64,000 bases of DNA, taken from UBA10677 sp045654245 (GTDB lineage Bacteria > Bacillota > Clostridia > Christensenellales > Pumilibacteraceae). How positions within the stretch are numbered: the stretch's first letter is position 1; every line of letters begins with the position of its first letter. The notes beneath the pieces are model-generated. The model was not told the DNA's origin. It was given only the letters and a program-made list of their open reading frames with translations, and made no database searches. Made by a program: the position numbers and the translations under genes. The stretch is from positions 68,528-132,527 of the forward strand of contig JAZOMX010000020.1 in assembly GCA_045654245.1 (NCBI GenBank), in the 5' to 3' direction. This document shows, piece by piece, positions 25,364 through 34,328 of this stretch.

Positions 25364-25392
25364 TATATATGCCGACGGAGCGAAAGATATGA
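25364..25392 (-). promoter_or_regulatory. Sigma-E-like promoter upstream of the unknown protein
   Basis: Minus strand TCATATC (25386-25392) matches the sigma-E -35 KMATATT in 6 of 7 positions; 14 bp later CATATATA (25364-25371) carries the CATA core of the -10. No good sigma-A -35 is available for the nearby TATAAT. Confidence 0.45.
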
Positions 25393-25421
25393 AAAAACAC
25401 GCCCTTTCGAGGCGTGTTTTT
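25392..25421 (-). terminator. Terminator after cvpA
   Basis: Arms AAAACACGCC and GGCGTGTTTT with a TCGAAAG-type loop and a T tract on the minus strand. Confidence 0.85.
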
Positions 25422-25438
25422 ATTAAATTTATCGTTAT

Positions 25439-26272
25439 TTATTCGTAAACGTCAATCGGACCGTCGGATACTCCGTCGTCGGGAGTAGGCGTATCGGTAG
25501 GAATTTCGGGAAGTACGGGAATTTCCACCTTGTCAAAACCTAGGTTCACCAAGAACTGCTCGCTCTTTTTTACGCCCTTGCCGTATAAAAGTTTGTCGTA
25601 ACCCTTATACACGAGCGACGCCGATTTTTTACCGATTAGGCTATCTTCAAAAGTCGAGGTATAAGCCTTCGCAAAACCGAATTTCATCGGGAAAATAGCA
25701 GTGGACATTATCAATAAAACGCAAACGATTGCGCATCCTCTAACTGCGCCCGTAAAGAAACCTACTATTCTACCAAATCCGTGAGGCTTGCCGTGGACGA
25801 GGATTTTTTTGAGTATCCACGCCAAAATATGAGCAACGATACGAACGACTCCGTAAACTACGAAAGTTAGCACGATTGCAAGCGTGTTTACAGCAAGGTT
25901 AATAGCGATAAACTGACCGTAAGTAAGTCCCCAAACTAAAGGTCCACCCATAAGCGTAAAACGCTTAATCATAGGCTTAACGAAAAGCCCGAGAGCACCG
26001 TTAACTACTGGAGGCTCAATTGCGGTAGCAACCTCTGCCGGTAGAGCCTTATAGTAAAGTTTATAAAGCGAAGTTTTTTCTCCGACCACTAGTTTTTTAA
26101 CAAAACCAACGCTCATTACTTTATCCATCAGCGTATTCGCTATAAAGTAAGCAACGACGATTGCGACTACGAAACAAACTAGTTTAATAATCGTTCTTGC
26201 CGTGCCTTTCCATAGACCAAACAACGCAAACAAAGCGATAATGGCAATAATGGCAACGTCAATATAGTTCAT
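25439..26272 (-). CDS. CvpA family membrane protein
   Basis: A 277-residue inner-membrane protein. Four hydrophobic segments (about 2-20, 25-45, 115-140, 175-195) and the GLWKGTARTIIKL start match the CvpA/colicin V production family, whose members affect envelope physiology. A soluble, Pro-rich tail (about 250-277) lies in the cytosol or outside. AAGGAG precedes the ATG. Divergent from yyaC with overlapping promoters. Confidence 0.85.
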   Translation of the reverse strand: MNYIDVAIIAIIALFALFGLWKGTARTIIKLVCFVVAIVVAYFIANTLMDKVMSVGFVKKLVVGEKTSLYKLYYKALPAEVATAIEPPVVNGALGLFVKPMIKRFTLMGGPLVWGLTYGQFIAINLAVNTLAIVLTFVVYGVVRIVAHILAWILKKILVHGKPHGFGRIVGFFTGAVRGCAIVCVLLIMSTAIFPMKFGFAKAYTSTFEDSLIGKKSASLVYKGYDKLLYGKGVKKSEQFLVNLGFDKVEIPVLPEIPTDTPTPDDGVSDGPIDVYE

Positions 26273-26288
26273 TTTCTTCTCCTTTTAA

Positions 26289-26317
26289 GTGTAAAAATAA
26301 GCGGTTAGGCAATAATT
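26289..26317 (+). promoter_or_regulatory. Sigma-F-like promoter of yyaC
   Basis: GTGTA (26289-26293), 14-bp spacer, GGCAATAATT (26308-26317). The -10 fits the sigma-F pattern GGNRANAHTW at every position and shares CAATAAT with the spoIIR promoter. Five bases separate it from the ATG, and there is no ribosome site, so the mRNA is probably leaderless. Confidence 0.5.
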
Positions 26318-26344
26318 AGCGTATGAATAACAATCTCTTGTCAA
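26315..26344 (-). promoter_or_regulatory. Sigma-A promoter of cvpA, overlapping the yyaC promoter
   Basis: Minus strand TTGACA (26339-26344, perfect), 18-bp spacer, GCTAAT (26315-26320). Its -10 shares bases with the yyaC -10. Confidence 0.55.
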
Positions 26345-26886
26345 AAAGCATTGCCGATTTTTTCTCCAGCGATACTCTTTTGCCCGTAATTCTATGTATC
26401 GGCTCGGAAAAAGTAACGGGCGACGCTCTAGGTCCGATTACGGGCGAACTTCTAACGAATAAATACTCTCTACCTTGTTTCGTTTACGGCACGCTAGGTA
26501 GTACCGTTACTGCGCTTAACGTGAGTAAAATCCTCTCGTTTATTCGCTCTCGCCACCCCAGTCGAAAAATCCTCGTAGTAGATTCGGGACTAGGTAACGA
26601 ACACGCCGTAGGCAAAATTAGATGTTTTCCTGGCGGAATTAAGCCGGGGCAAGGCGTGGGCAAAAATCTTCCGATAACGGGCGATTTTTCCGTCCTAGGT
26701 ATCGTCGGTCTAAAAACGGAGGCTCATCTTATTTCCTCTTTTCCGCTAGGTATAATTTTTTCGCTTGCGGAAAGCATATCGAAAATAATTTTCGACGGGA
26801 TAACTCTTCTGCAAAAACGGGGCAAAATAGAGCCTTCTCCACGATTACACTATAATAATAACACCTCTATATTAACGAACGACTAA
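26323..26886 (+). CDS. yyaC: Spore protein YyaC (GPR-like fold)
   Basis: A 187-residue protein of the YyaC family, related to the spore protease Gpr. GSEKVTGDALGPITG (about 23-37), GTLGSTV and VVDSGLGNEHAVGKIRC followed by PGGIKPGQGVGK are family blocks. YyaC is a forespore-associated protein of uncertain activity. It is divergent from cvpA and alone between two terminator-bounded units. The start has no ribosome site; the nearest upstream element is a sigma-F-like -10. Confidence 0.9.
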   Translation: MNNNLLSKSIADFFSSDTLLPVILCIGSEKVTGDALGPITGELLTNKYSLPCFVYGTLGSTVTALNVSKILSFIRSRHPSRKILVVDSGLGNEHAVGKIRCFPGGIKPGQGVGKNLPITGDFSVLGIVGLKTEAHLISSFPLGIIFSLAESISKIIFDGITLLQKRGKIEPSPRLHYNNNTSILTND

Positions 26887-26906
26887 ACGAAGATTAAAAT
26901 CAGATT

Positions 26907-26942
26907 AAAAAAGTAGGTCTTTTACTTTCGACCTACTTTTTT
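26907..26942. terminator. Bidirectional terminator between yyaC and the HAD gene
   Basis: Arms AAAAAGTAGGTC and GACCTACTTTTT with T tracts on both strands; serves the convergent genes. Confidence 0.9.
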
Positions 26943-26947
26943 CTACA

Positions 26948-27730
26948 TTATTCGTCCCAATGTGCGATTGATGGGAGGATTACGTCTATTTTTTGTCCCG
27001 TTTTAGCAAGTTCTTCCATAGTGCCCTCGCCCGAGAGAACGAAAATGGAAACGAACCCGTTGTTGATTGCAAACTGCATATCGGTAGAAAGTCTATCGCC
27101 TACCATTGCAATTTCGTGAGGCTCAAGTCCTAGTAAACGCTGTATGCTCTCGCCTATCGGACGAAACGGCTTTCCGCAAACGAGCAACGGCGACACTCCC
27201 GTCGATTTTTCAATAAGCGCAATAAACGAACCAACGTCGGGCTTAAAGCCTCTCGCCGTAGGACAGTTGATATCGGGGTGAGTCGCTATGTAAGGCACGC
27301 CCTCGCGAATAAGGTCACATAATTCGGTCAATTCGTCGTAATCGAAAGTCGTGTGGAATCCAAGCACGATAAGGTCGGGATTTTCATCACCGCCGACGGG
27401 GTTAATTCCCGACTCACGGAACTCACGCTTTAATTTTTCGTTACCAAAAAGATAAATTCGCTTGCCTGCGTAATGCGTTTGCAAATATTCCACCGTAGCG
27501 TTTCCCGAAGTAAAAACGTCGTCCTCGGTTACGGTAAAGCCGAGTTTTGACAAACGCACGGCGTAATCGGTACGAGACGCCGAACTATTGTTCGTTAAGA
27601 ACATTGCTCTACATCTGTCGTTCATACGCTTAACGGCGTCAAGCGCACCGTCGATTAGGTTATTATCTAGATAAATCGTGCCGTCCATATCAAGCAAAAA
27701 GCATTTTACTCGTGCAATCTTTTCGTTCAT
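26948..27730 (-). CDS. HAD-IIA family phosphatase (NagD/AraL-like)
   Basis: A 260-residue phosphatase of the NagD/AraL/p-nitrophenylphosphatase branch. LLDMDGTIYLD holds the nucleophile Asp, FLTNNSS is motif II, and GKPFRPI and MVGDRLSTDM are motifs III-IV. These enzymes dephosphorylate sugar phosphates or glycerol phosphates. The ATG at 27728-27730 overlaps the upstream stop codon (ATGA), with GGAG before it; the frame has another ATG four codons earlier inside the neighbour. The coupling with the next gene recalls Bacillus araL-araM. Confidence 0.88.
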   Translation of the reverse strand: MNEKIARVKCFLLDMDGTIYLDNNLIDGALDAVKRMNDRCRAMFLTNNSSASRTDYAVRLSKLGFTVTEDDVFTSGNATVEYLQTHYAGKRIYLFGNEKLKREFRESGINPVGGDENPDLIVLGFHTTFDYDELTELCDLIREGVPYIATHPDINCPTARGFKPDVGSFIALIEKSTGVSPLLVCGKPFRPIGESIQRLLGLEPHEIAMVGDRLSTDMQFAINNGFVSIFVLSGEGTMEELAKTGQKIDVILPSIAHWDE

Positions 27731-28800
27731 TTTCTTCTCCATTTGTTTTTCAAATAACGGTCGGATAATCCTAGCGCTTTAATCACGCCAAGCAGACCAC
27801 AATTTTTCGTCAGTTCAGGAGCAAGCGCAAGCCCTAGCGCAAAGTTCGCTTCCCCTAGGTATTTATTATAAAAAAATCCTTTGTCTTTGTAAAGTCTTTT
27901 AAGTATGTAAAAGGCAAAATTAAGCGTTTTTTCGCACGCAACTGCACTTTTTAACAGTTCGTAACGCCTTTCGTTAATACAGTATATCCACCTATCAAGC
28001 CTTTCTTTCGAGATATATTCTTGCTCGGGTATTACCGAAAATAATGAAACGCCCAGCGCCGTATAAAGAGCGTCTAATCTATCGTTTTGATTAGGCACGG
28101 AAAAAGAACGAACGGGCATGTAACGCAAAAAAGCAACGCTCGCTCGCATTGAAATAAGCGCGCTAACGAGCAAGTTATCCAACTCCGTTTTACCTAACGC
28201 CTTGGCTATTCCGACTGCGCTACTATCACGCAAAAGTTCTCCGTTTCCGCTCTTAAAAATTTCTTCCATAACGGAAAAAAGTAACCTTGCCGTAATTTTC
28301 TTTTCGCTGAGCAAACGGAAAACAATATCCGCAATTTTCGTTTTTTCCACCGCCTCGGTTTCGCCTAAAGCCTCCAACACGGAGCGGTCAAACGAGGCGC
28401 AAAGCAGAGAACAAATCTTTCCAAAAGCCCTCGCTATTCCCTTTTCATCCTCGCTTAAATACTTATAGTCGCACGCTAACACTTTGGGATTGCTAGAAAA
28501 TTCTTCGGCGCAATCGGGCGAAAGAACAATGCTGATAAGCGGTAGAGCGTATTTTTTAGCGATACGAGTAGAAAGTCTATTCTCGCCCACTCCTATTACC
28601 GCTTTTACGCCCTCTTCTATCTCGACTTCGCCCTTAAACGAAACGACGACTTTACACAAGAAAAACTTGCTTAACTCTCTCACGATATTTTTGTCCGCGC
28701 CCTCGCCTAAAACGGCTAACACGCTCGAACGAAATGGTACAAACGCCTCTATTTCACTTGGAAGATTAGCAAACGCTCCCTCGCCTTTTAACACCGTCAT
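27727..28800 (-). CDS. Degenerate glycerol-1-phosphate-dehydrogenase/AraM-like protein
   Basis: A 357-residue soluble protein. Residues 1-130 follow the nucleotide-binding half of iron-type dehydrogenases and dehydroquinate-synthase-like proteins: strands, then GVKAVIGVGENRLSTRIAKKYALPLISI, where GGGS-D-x-AK would be in an active member. The GGG is replaced by GVGEN, and the usual PT-S and metal-binding His residues are not evident, so catalysis is doubtful. The C-terminal half is helical. Translation is coupled to the HAD-IIA phosphatase. Alternatively an unrelated scaffold; confidence in the family is moderate. Confidence 0.5.
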   Translation of the reverse strand: MTVLKGEGAFANLPSEIEAFVPFRSSVLAVLGEGADKNIVRELSKFFLCKVVVSFKGEVEIEEGVKAVIGVGENRLSTRIAKKYALPLISIVLSPDCAEEFSSNPKVLACDYKYLSEDEKGIARAFGKICSLLCASFDRSVLEALGETEAVEKTKIADIVFRLLSEKKITARLLFSVMEEIFKSGNGELLRDSSAVGIAKALGKTELDNLLVSALISMRASVAFLRYMPVRSFSVPNQNDRLDALYTALGVSLFSVIPEQEYISKERLDRWIYCINERRYELLKSAVACEKTLNFAFYILKRLYKDKGFFYNKYLGEANFALGLALAPELTKNCGLLGVIKALGLSDRYLKNKWRRK

Positions 28801-28911
28801 ATTCTCTCTCCGTTTTCTTTTGATTATATAATGGAAAAAAGAGAATATTTTCCGCTCTTTTGTAGAATAAATTACATTATTGTAACACTACGAGCAATTA
28901 CAAAGCAGAAA

Positions 28912-28940
28912 AAAAGACGAGTTAATCTAACTCGTCTTTT
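28912..28940 (-). terminator. Terminator after the foldase lipoprotein
   Basis: Perfect 13-bp arms AAAAGACGAGTTA and TAACTCGTCTTTT with a 3-nt loop and a run of T on the minus strand. Confidence 0.9.
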
Positions 28941-28948
28941 CGTATTTA

Positions 28949-30796
28949 TTATTTCGATTCTTTAAGGTCAGCGTAAACGCTTTCGTGTCTAGTGATAATC
29001 TTCTTAATGGTTTGATAGTTACCGATTTTCTCGTTTTGCCATACCGCAAACACTTGATTAATTTTGTTAGCAAGTTTTTCTGCACGCAAATGCTCGTACA
29101 AAGTTTCGGTGGAAGAATAAGAAATGTAATCATCAAGACCAACGGTAAGTCCACCGGAGGGGATAACCTTGGATAGGAACAAAATATGAACGCCGTAATC
29201 AGTTGTTACCGGCTCGGAAACTGCTCCTTCCACTCCAGCCTCGTAAAGTTCTTTAGCGGCGCGAGAGAACTCTTCCATATACTTGGTGTCGTAGTTGTCG
29301 CCCGTAGTTACCTTAACGGCATAACCGAGTTCGTTATTAAAGATACCCTCGTCGGTATTATACTTATAAATAAGTTTATCGAAAGTCTTTGCTTGTTCCG
29401 TTGCGTTACCTACGACCTTTGCCATTTCCGTAGTGATATCCGCGTAGATTTGCTGAATAGTAACGGGTTTGCCGTAATTCTCGCCGTCACGATGCTCGAA
29501 CCCAGTTACGGCATTACCGAGAGCCTCTTTCTTAGCCTTGATTGCATCTGCGCCTGCTACCGTACCTTGCTGAGCCTTGTAGTTAGAAAGTTCAGTCGCC
29601 TGAGCGTCGGAGAAAGGAACGAGGATATGTTTTACGTAGAAGTAACTTCCGTTGGGATAATAAACGAGGTGATGATTATTGCCTGCGGACATATCAGCCT
29701 CAAAAGATGCGCTCGAAGAATATTTTTGGCGTTGCTCGCCTAAAAGCAATTCGTATTGAGCCTCAACTTCAGCCTTGGTTACGTCAACGCTGTTAGTTAC
29801 GTACTCTTGGAGAAGTTGAATTTTAATGCTCTCACGATACTCGTCGCCAACGAAGTAAGCCATAACTTTGGAAGTGCCTAGCGCAGGATAGATATAAGGT
29901 AATCCCTTTTCGTCGCCGATTGCGTTAAGCGCGTTAATGTCAGCGTAGTATTCTTTCTTTGCCTTATCGCTAATACGATAGTCCTCGTCAACCGTAGTCT
30001 TAAGGTACGCCATAAAGCGTCTCATAGCCTCAAGTTCGAGCGATTTAATTTCGTCGTTACCGTACAAACCGGGATAACGAAGAGTATCGGGCGCCCAAAC
30101 GGGTTCGTTTGCTAGGTCGTAACGAGTAATAATCGTAACGAGTTTTTCATCAGAGTAACTTGCGTTCTTCTCGTAAAGAGCGTTCAAAGCATCACCCTCG
30201 AGCGTTCCTTTGGTGAGTTCGTTTACTTTCTCAAGGAGCATTTCTCTCGACCAAGAATCGTAAAGTCCCTCTTCCTTTTCTTCGTAAACGGGGTAAGTCG
30301 TTTCCGCAGAAGGCGTAGTCTCTGCTACCGAACTTTGGTCAGCAGTCTGATAACCGTGCTCGGTAAGAATATCGTTTCTAAGCGACGCTAGTTTGCCGTC
30401 AACGAAAGAATAAACGCTTTGAAGAACGAGATTTTCCTCGTATTGCGAGAAAATCATATTGCCAAAATGTAGTTGCGCCTCTGCCTCGCTCAAGAGAAGT
30501 TCTCTTGCAACTAGTTGGTCAACGCAGTAATCCACGGCATCCTCAATCGTATAACCGTTCTCGTTTACGAGCGTTGCGCCTACTTGATTAAAGTAAGTAG
30601 CAATATCGTACTTATAAATCTTCTTCTCAGGAGCGGTATAAGGCGTAGTGCCTGCACCACCGTCAATCGTAACGGAATCAATCGTTACCGCAACTTGCTT
30701 GTAGTCTCTCTCGAAATCGTACTCAAACAAAGCGCATCCCGTACAGAGAAACACACTCATCAAAACTGAAATAATTATTCCTATAATTTTACGCAT
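28949..30796 (-). CDS. SurA/PrsA-type foldase lipoprotein with PpiC-like domain
   Basis: A 615-residue lipoprotein. The signal ends VFLCTGC, then a helical SurA_N-like region (about 50-350) and a rotamase-like region that begins FYVKHILVPFSDAQA (about 390) and ends VTTDYGVHILFLSKV. The H-I-L motif and the terminal G-x-H-I-L are parvulin hallmarks, but the domain carries an insertion of about 100 residues between them. It likely folds secreted proteins outside the membrane. The second ATG (30794-30796) is preferred because the first is fused to the GAGG ribosome site. Own promoter at 30849-30877, downstream of mfd. Confidence 0.8.
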   Translation of the reverse strand: MRKIIGIIISVLMSVFLCTGCALFEYDFERDYKQVAVTIDSVTIDGGAGTTPYTAPEKKIYKYDIATYFNQVGATLVNENGYTIEDAVDYCVDQLVARELLLSEAEAQLHFGNMIFSQYEENLVLQSVYSFVDGKLASLRNDILTEHGYQTADQSSVAETTPSAETTYPVYEEKEEGLYDSWSREMLLEKVNELTKGTLEGDALNALYEKNASYSDEKLVTIITRYDLANEPVWAPDTLRYPGLYGNDEIKSLELEAMRRFMAYLKTTVDEDYRISDKAKKEYYADINALNAIGDEKGLPYIYPALGTSKVMAYFVGDEYRESIKIQLLQEYVTNSVDVTKAEVEAQYELLLGEQRQKYSSSASFEADMSAGNNHHLVYYPNGSYFYVKHILVPFSDAQATELSNYKAQQGTVAGADAIKAKKEALGNAVTGFEHRDGENYGKPVTIQQIYADITTEMAKVVGNATEQAKTFDKLIYKYNTDEGIFNNELGYAVKVTTGDNYDTKYMEEFSRAAKELYEAGVEGAVSEPVTTDYGVHILFLSKVIPSGGLTVGLDDYISYSSTETLYEHLRAEKLANKINQVFAVWQNEKIGNYQTIKKIITRHESVYADLKESK

Positions 30797-30848
30797 ATTC
30801 ATCCTCGTTTAGAAATTTTAAGCGAATTATTACAAATAGCCGATTTTC

Positions 30849-30877
30849 ATTATACTATTATTTGCAAAAAAAATCAA
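30849..30877 (-). promoter_or_regulatory. Sigma-A promoter of the foldase gene
   Basis: Minus strand TTGATT (30872-30877), 17-bp spacer, TATAAT (30849-30854), in the gap after mfd. Confidence 0.75.
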
Positions 30878-30881
30878 TCGT

Positions 30882-33800
30882 TTAACGCTTTAATTTGTGA
30901 CAATTAAGTAAAAATTTGAGCATTTTTGCTCCACTAGGGAACTTAATGCGAGGCGGAGCGTCAAACGACAGTCGTCCACCCTCTTTTATAGCCTCGGCGT
31001 TGACTGCGCTATCTATATCGATAATCTTTGAAAAACCTACCGCAAAATCCCCTCGCTTAAGCGTTACCGTTTCCGCTCCGATTGCGCCCGCTAAGTTCTT
31101 AATAAGCGCCACGTCAACCAAATTCTTAACGCTATCGGGAACGGGACCGTAAATATCCGTCATATCGGCAAGCACGCTTTCTCGCTCGATAAGAGTGCTT
31201 ATCTTTGCAATCCTAGAATATATCCGCAATCTCCAGTCCTTATCGGGAATATAACCGTCGGGAATAAACAAGGCGTAGTCGGCAATTACCCTAACTTCCT
31301 TTCTGTCGCTTTGTTTTTCTCCCTTCAATTCACTTACCGCACTAGAGAGAAGTTTACAGTACATATCGTATCCAACTTTCTCCATATGCCCGTGCTGTTG
31401 CGCACCGAGCACCGAACCCGCTCCCCTTATTTCAAGGTCGCGCATCGCTATTTTAAATCCGCTACCAAACTCTGTAAACTGCGTGATTGCGTCCAGTCTT
31501 TTATACGCCGTCTCGGTAAGCGTTTTGCGCCCGTCGAAAGTAAAGTAAACGTAGGCTAGGCGATTACTTCTGCCCACTCGTCCACGCAATTGATAAAGTT
31601 GCGACAAACCTAGTTTATCGGCGTCCACAACAACCATAGTGTTCGCCCTTGGAATATCTATTCCGTTTTCGATAATCGTTGACGAAATCATTACGTCGTA
31701 CTCGCCCGAAACGAACTGTTCTACTCTCTTTTCGAGTTTGCTCTCTTCCATTTGTCCGTGAGCATAAATCACTTTCGCATCAGGCAAAAGCGCTTGAATA
31801 CGAGAGGCAAATTCGGGCATATTTATAACCTTGTTATACACGATAAACGCCTGACCGCCCCTGTTTAGTTCACGGTTAACGGCGTCAACTAGCAAAGTAT
31901 CGCTATACTCGGAAACGTAGGTTTGGACTGGTATTCTCGAGGTTGGTGGCGTATCGAGTATGCTAATATCCCTAATACCCACTAGCGACATATGTAGCGT
32001 TCTCGGAATAGGCGTTGCCGAAAGCGTAAGCACGTTCACTTCGTTTTTAAGTTCTTTGATTTTTTCTTTGTCGGCAACGCCAAACCGCTGTTCTTCGTCT
32101 AGAATAAGCAAGCCTAAATCGGCAAATCCCACGTCTTTAGATAGTAGTCTATGCGTTCCAACCACTATATCTACTTTACCCGCTTTTAGCATAGCCGTAG
32201 TCTTTTCCGTCTCTGCTCTGCTGTCGAAACGGGTAAGCGAACGCACGATTACACCAAACGGTTCCATACGCTTTTTTACCGTCTCAAAGTGTTGTTTCGC
32301 CAGGATTGTCGTGGGCGAAAGAAAAGCAACTTGTTTGCCCTCGGCGATTACTTTGAACGCTATACGAAGAGCAACTTCAGTCTTGCCGTAACCAACGTCA
32401 CCACAAAGCAATCTATCCATAATCTTACCTTTTTTAAGGTCGGATAGTCCGTCCTCAATTGCGGTAAGTTGGTCGTCCGTTTCGGCAAACTCAAAACTGT
32501 CCTCAAAATCTTTGAGTAGTCCGTCGTCCTCGCTATATCTATAACCTTTTCCTTCCAGTCTTTTTCCGTAAAGTTCGACTAAGTTTACGGCAAGTTCGGT
32601 AACCGCCTTTTTAACCTTTTCCTTTACCCTCGCAAAATCTTTACCGCCGATTTTAGATAGAGTTGGAGTCGCCTCGCCCGCCGAATATTTTGACAACGAA
32701 TCGAGGTTCTCGACGGGAACGTAAAGTTCGTCCTCGCCCGCATATTTTACTAGTGCGTAGTCTCGCATAAGCCCGTCGATTTCTACTTTAACTATGCCCT
32801 CGAAACGGCCTATGCCGTGAAATTCGTGCACGACGTAGTCGCCTTGTTCGGGCTGAACGAAAACGTCTTTTTTGCTACGCTTGATTTGTTTTTTTACTTG
32901 CTTGTAAACGAGGTCGTTCTCGCCTATTACGGCAACCTTTTCTTGTTCAAAAATCGCACCGTTCTTTACCGAAAAAGGCACTCTGTTAAGGGCGTTTTCA
33001 TACCCCTTTTTAACGAAAATATCACGCTCGCGAAGATAGTCGAACACGAACTTATAACGCTCGTCGTCGCCTAGCGCAAAATACACCTTAAAACCTTTCC
33101 GCTCAAGTTCGGCTAGGTCGCTATCAATACCCGTAATTTGTTTATAATACGGGTTTATAGGTTTAATCTTAAAGTCGAAAACCGCAGTAGGCGCAAATAT
33201 TCTATTCGCCGACATAAGGTTATGGAAAGCAATTTTTTTGCACTTAAAAGCAAATGCTTTTTCCAAAGGCAAAATATGTTCTATGCTTTTTCGTACCGTT
33301 TCGCCTTGCTCAAGCATAGATTTATATCTGTTTTCAGTCTCCGTAATAGTTACTACGGCGTTATCGTAGAGGTGTTTCGCCTCGTCGAAAATCACGCCAC
33401 TAGGGCGAGCAAACTCAAAAAGCGTTTCCGTTTCACAGTACGGAAGAAGATATAACATAGACAACGAATTATCTAGTCCGGTAAGTTTTGCCGTAAGCGT
33501 ACTTACTAAACTTTCTAGTTTCGCCTTTTTATCGGGCGATAGTTTGCTAGTCGAAAGTTCGTTAGATAAAGATTTTGCAATCTCGTTAGCCTCGTGCTCC
33601 GTTACGAAAAATTCGGTTACGGGCGCAACCGCAACGCTAGAAATTTTTTCGCTCGAAGTGTGATTATCAAGCGAAATTACGCGAATACTTTCTATTTCGT
33701 CGCCAAAAAACTCGATTCGCACGGGCGTTTCGCTCGCTATTGACCAAATATCAAGGATATCGCCACGGAGCGAAAACCGACCTAAGTCACTGATTTGCGC

Positions 33801-34283
33801 CTCTCTACGATAGCCTGCGCAAATCAGTTTTTCACAAACCTTACCAAGGTCGTAAGTTTTGCCAGTCTCAAGCGTAAAACAGCCCTCTAAAAACTTTTCG
33901 CGCTTAGGGTAAACTTGCATAATCGCGCTAACGGGACAAACGGCGAACCTTGCTTTTCCCGTTGCGATTTCGTGCATTGATTTTAGCCGAGTAATAATAT
34001 TTTCGCCGGCAAAAGAGTCACGGTAAGATAGCGTATCGTCTCTACCCGGGAGCAAAACGGTACTATCTACCACGCTTTTTAGTCTTTCGTAAAACTCGCG
34101 CGCTTGATAAAAATCGGGAGTAACGACGAGCGTTACGCCCTCGCTTTCTAAAACCGAAACGACGAGCGGTTTTGCGTTTTTATCTAGCCCAAAAGCCGAG
34201 ATATTTTTCATATCCCGGTAGGAATCGGCTAGTTTAATCACGGAGCCAAAGCCGTTATTAAAGATTTGAGTTAGTTCTGACAA
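30882..34283 (-). CDS. mfd: Transcription-repair coupling factor
   Basis: A 1133-residue DNA translocase that removes stalled RNA polymerase and recruits UvrA. In order: the UvrB-like N-terminal module, the CarD-type polymerase-interaction domain (PEQGDYVVHEFHGIGRFEG), the helicase core with Walker A GDVGYGKTEVA and Walker B DEEQRFG, the QxxQLRGRVGRS motif, and a TRCF C-terminal domain. Length is normal. The start is a TTG at 34281-34283 with AAAGG upstream; no ATG is available near the N-terminus. It follows pth by 45 bp, a common pairing. Confidence 0.96.
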   Translation of the reverse strand: MSELTQIFNNGFGSVIKLADSYRDMKNISAFGLDKNAKPLVVSVLESEGVTLVVTPDFYQAREFYERLKSVVDSTVLLPGRDDTLSYRDSFAGENIITRLKSMHEIATGKARFAVCPVSAIMQVYPKREKFLEGCFTLETGKTYDLGKVCEKLICAGYRREAQISDLGRFSLRGDILDIWSIASETPVRIEFFGDEIESIRVISLDNHTSSEKISSVAVAPVTEFFVTEHEANEIAKSLSNELSTSKLSPDKKAKLESLVSTLTAKLTGLDNSLSMLYLLPYCETETLFEFARPSGVIFDEAKHLYDNAVVTITETENRYKSMLEQGETVRKSIEHILPLEKAFAFKCKKIAFHNLMSANRIFAPTAVFDFKIKPINPYYKQITGIDSDLAELERKGFKVYFALGDDERYKFVFDYLRERDIFVKKGYENALNRVPFSVKNGAIFEQEKVAVIGENDLVYKQVKKQIKRSKKDVFVQPEQGDYVVHEFHGIGRFEGIVKVEIDGLMRDYALVKYAGEDELYVPVENLDSLSKYSAGEATPTLSKIGGKDFARVKEKVKKAVTELAVNLVELYGKRLEGKGYRYSEDDGLLKDFEDSFEFAETDDQLTAIEDGLSDLKKGKIMDRLLCGDVGYGKTEVALRIAFKVIAEGKQVAFLSPTTILAKQHFETVKKRMEPFGVIVRSLTRFDSRAETEKTTAMLKAGKVDIVVGTHRLLSKDVGFADLGLLILDEEQRFGVADKEKIKELKNEVNVLTLSATPIPRTLHMSLVGIRDISILDTPPTSRIPVQTYVSEYSDTLLVDAVNRELNRGGQAFIVYNKVINMPEFASRIQALLPDAKVIYAHGQMEESKLEKRVEQFVSGEYDVMISSTIIENGIDIPRANTMVVVDADKLGLSQLYQLRGRVGRSNRLAYVYFTFDGRKTLTETAYKRLDAITQFTEFGSGFKIAMRDLEIRGAGSVLGAQQHGHMEKVGYDMYCKLLSSAVSELKGEKQSDRKEVRVIADYALFIPDGYIPDKDWRLRIYSRIAKISTLIERESVLADMTDIYGPVPDSVKNLVDVALIKNLAGAIGAETVTLKRGDFAVGFSKIIDIDSAVNAEAIKEGGRLSFDAPPRIKFPSGAKMLKFLLNCHKLKR

Positions 34284-34328
34284 ATGAGCCTTTAAGCGGA
34301 AAATATAATTTTTTGGTACTTTTCCGCG

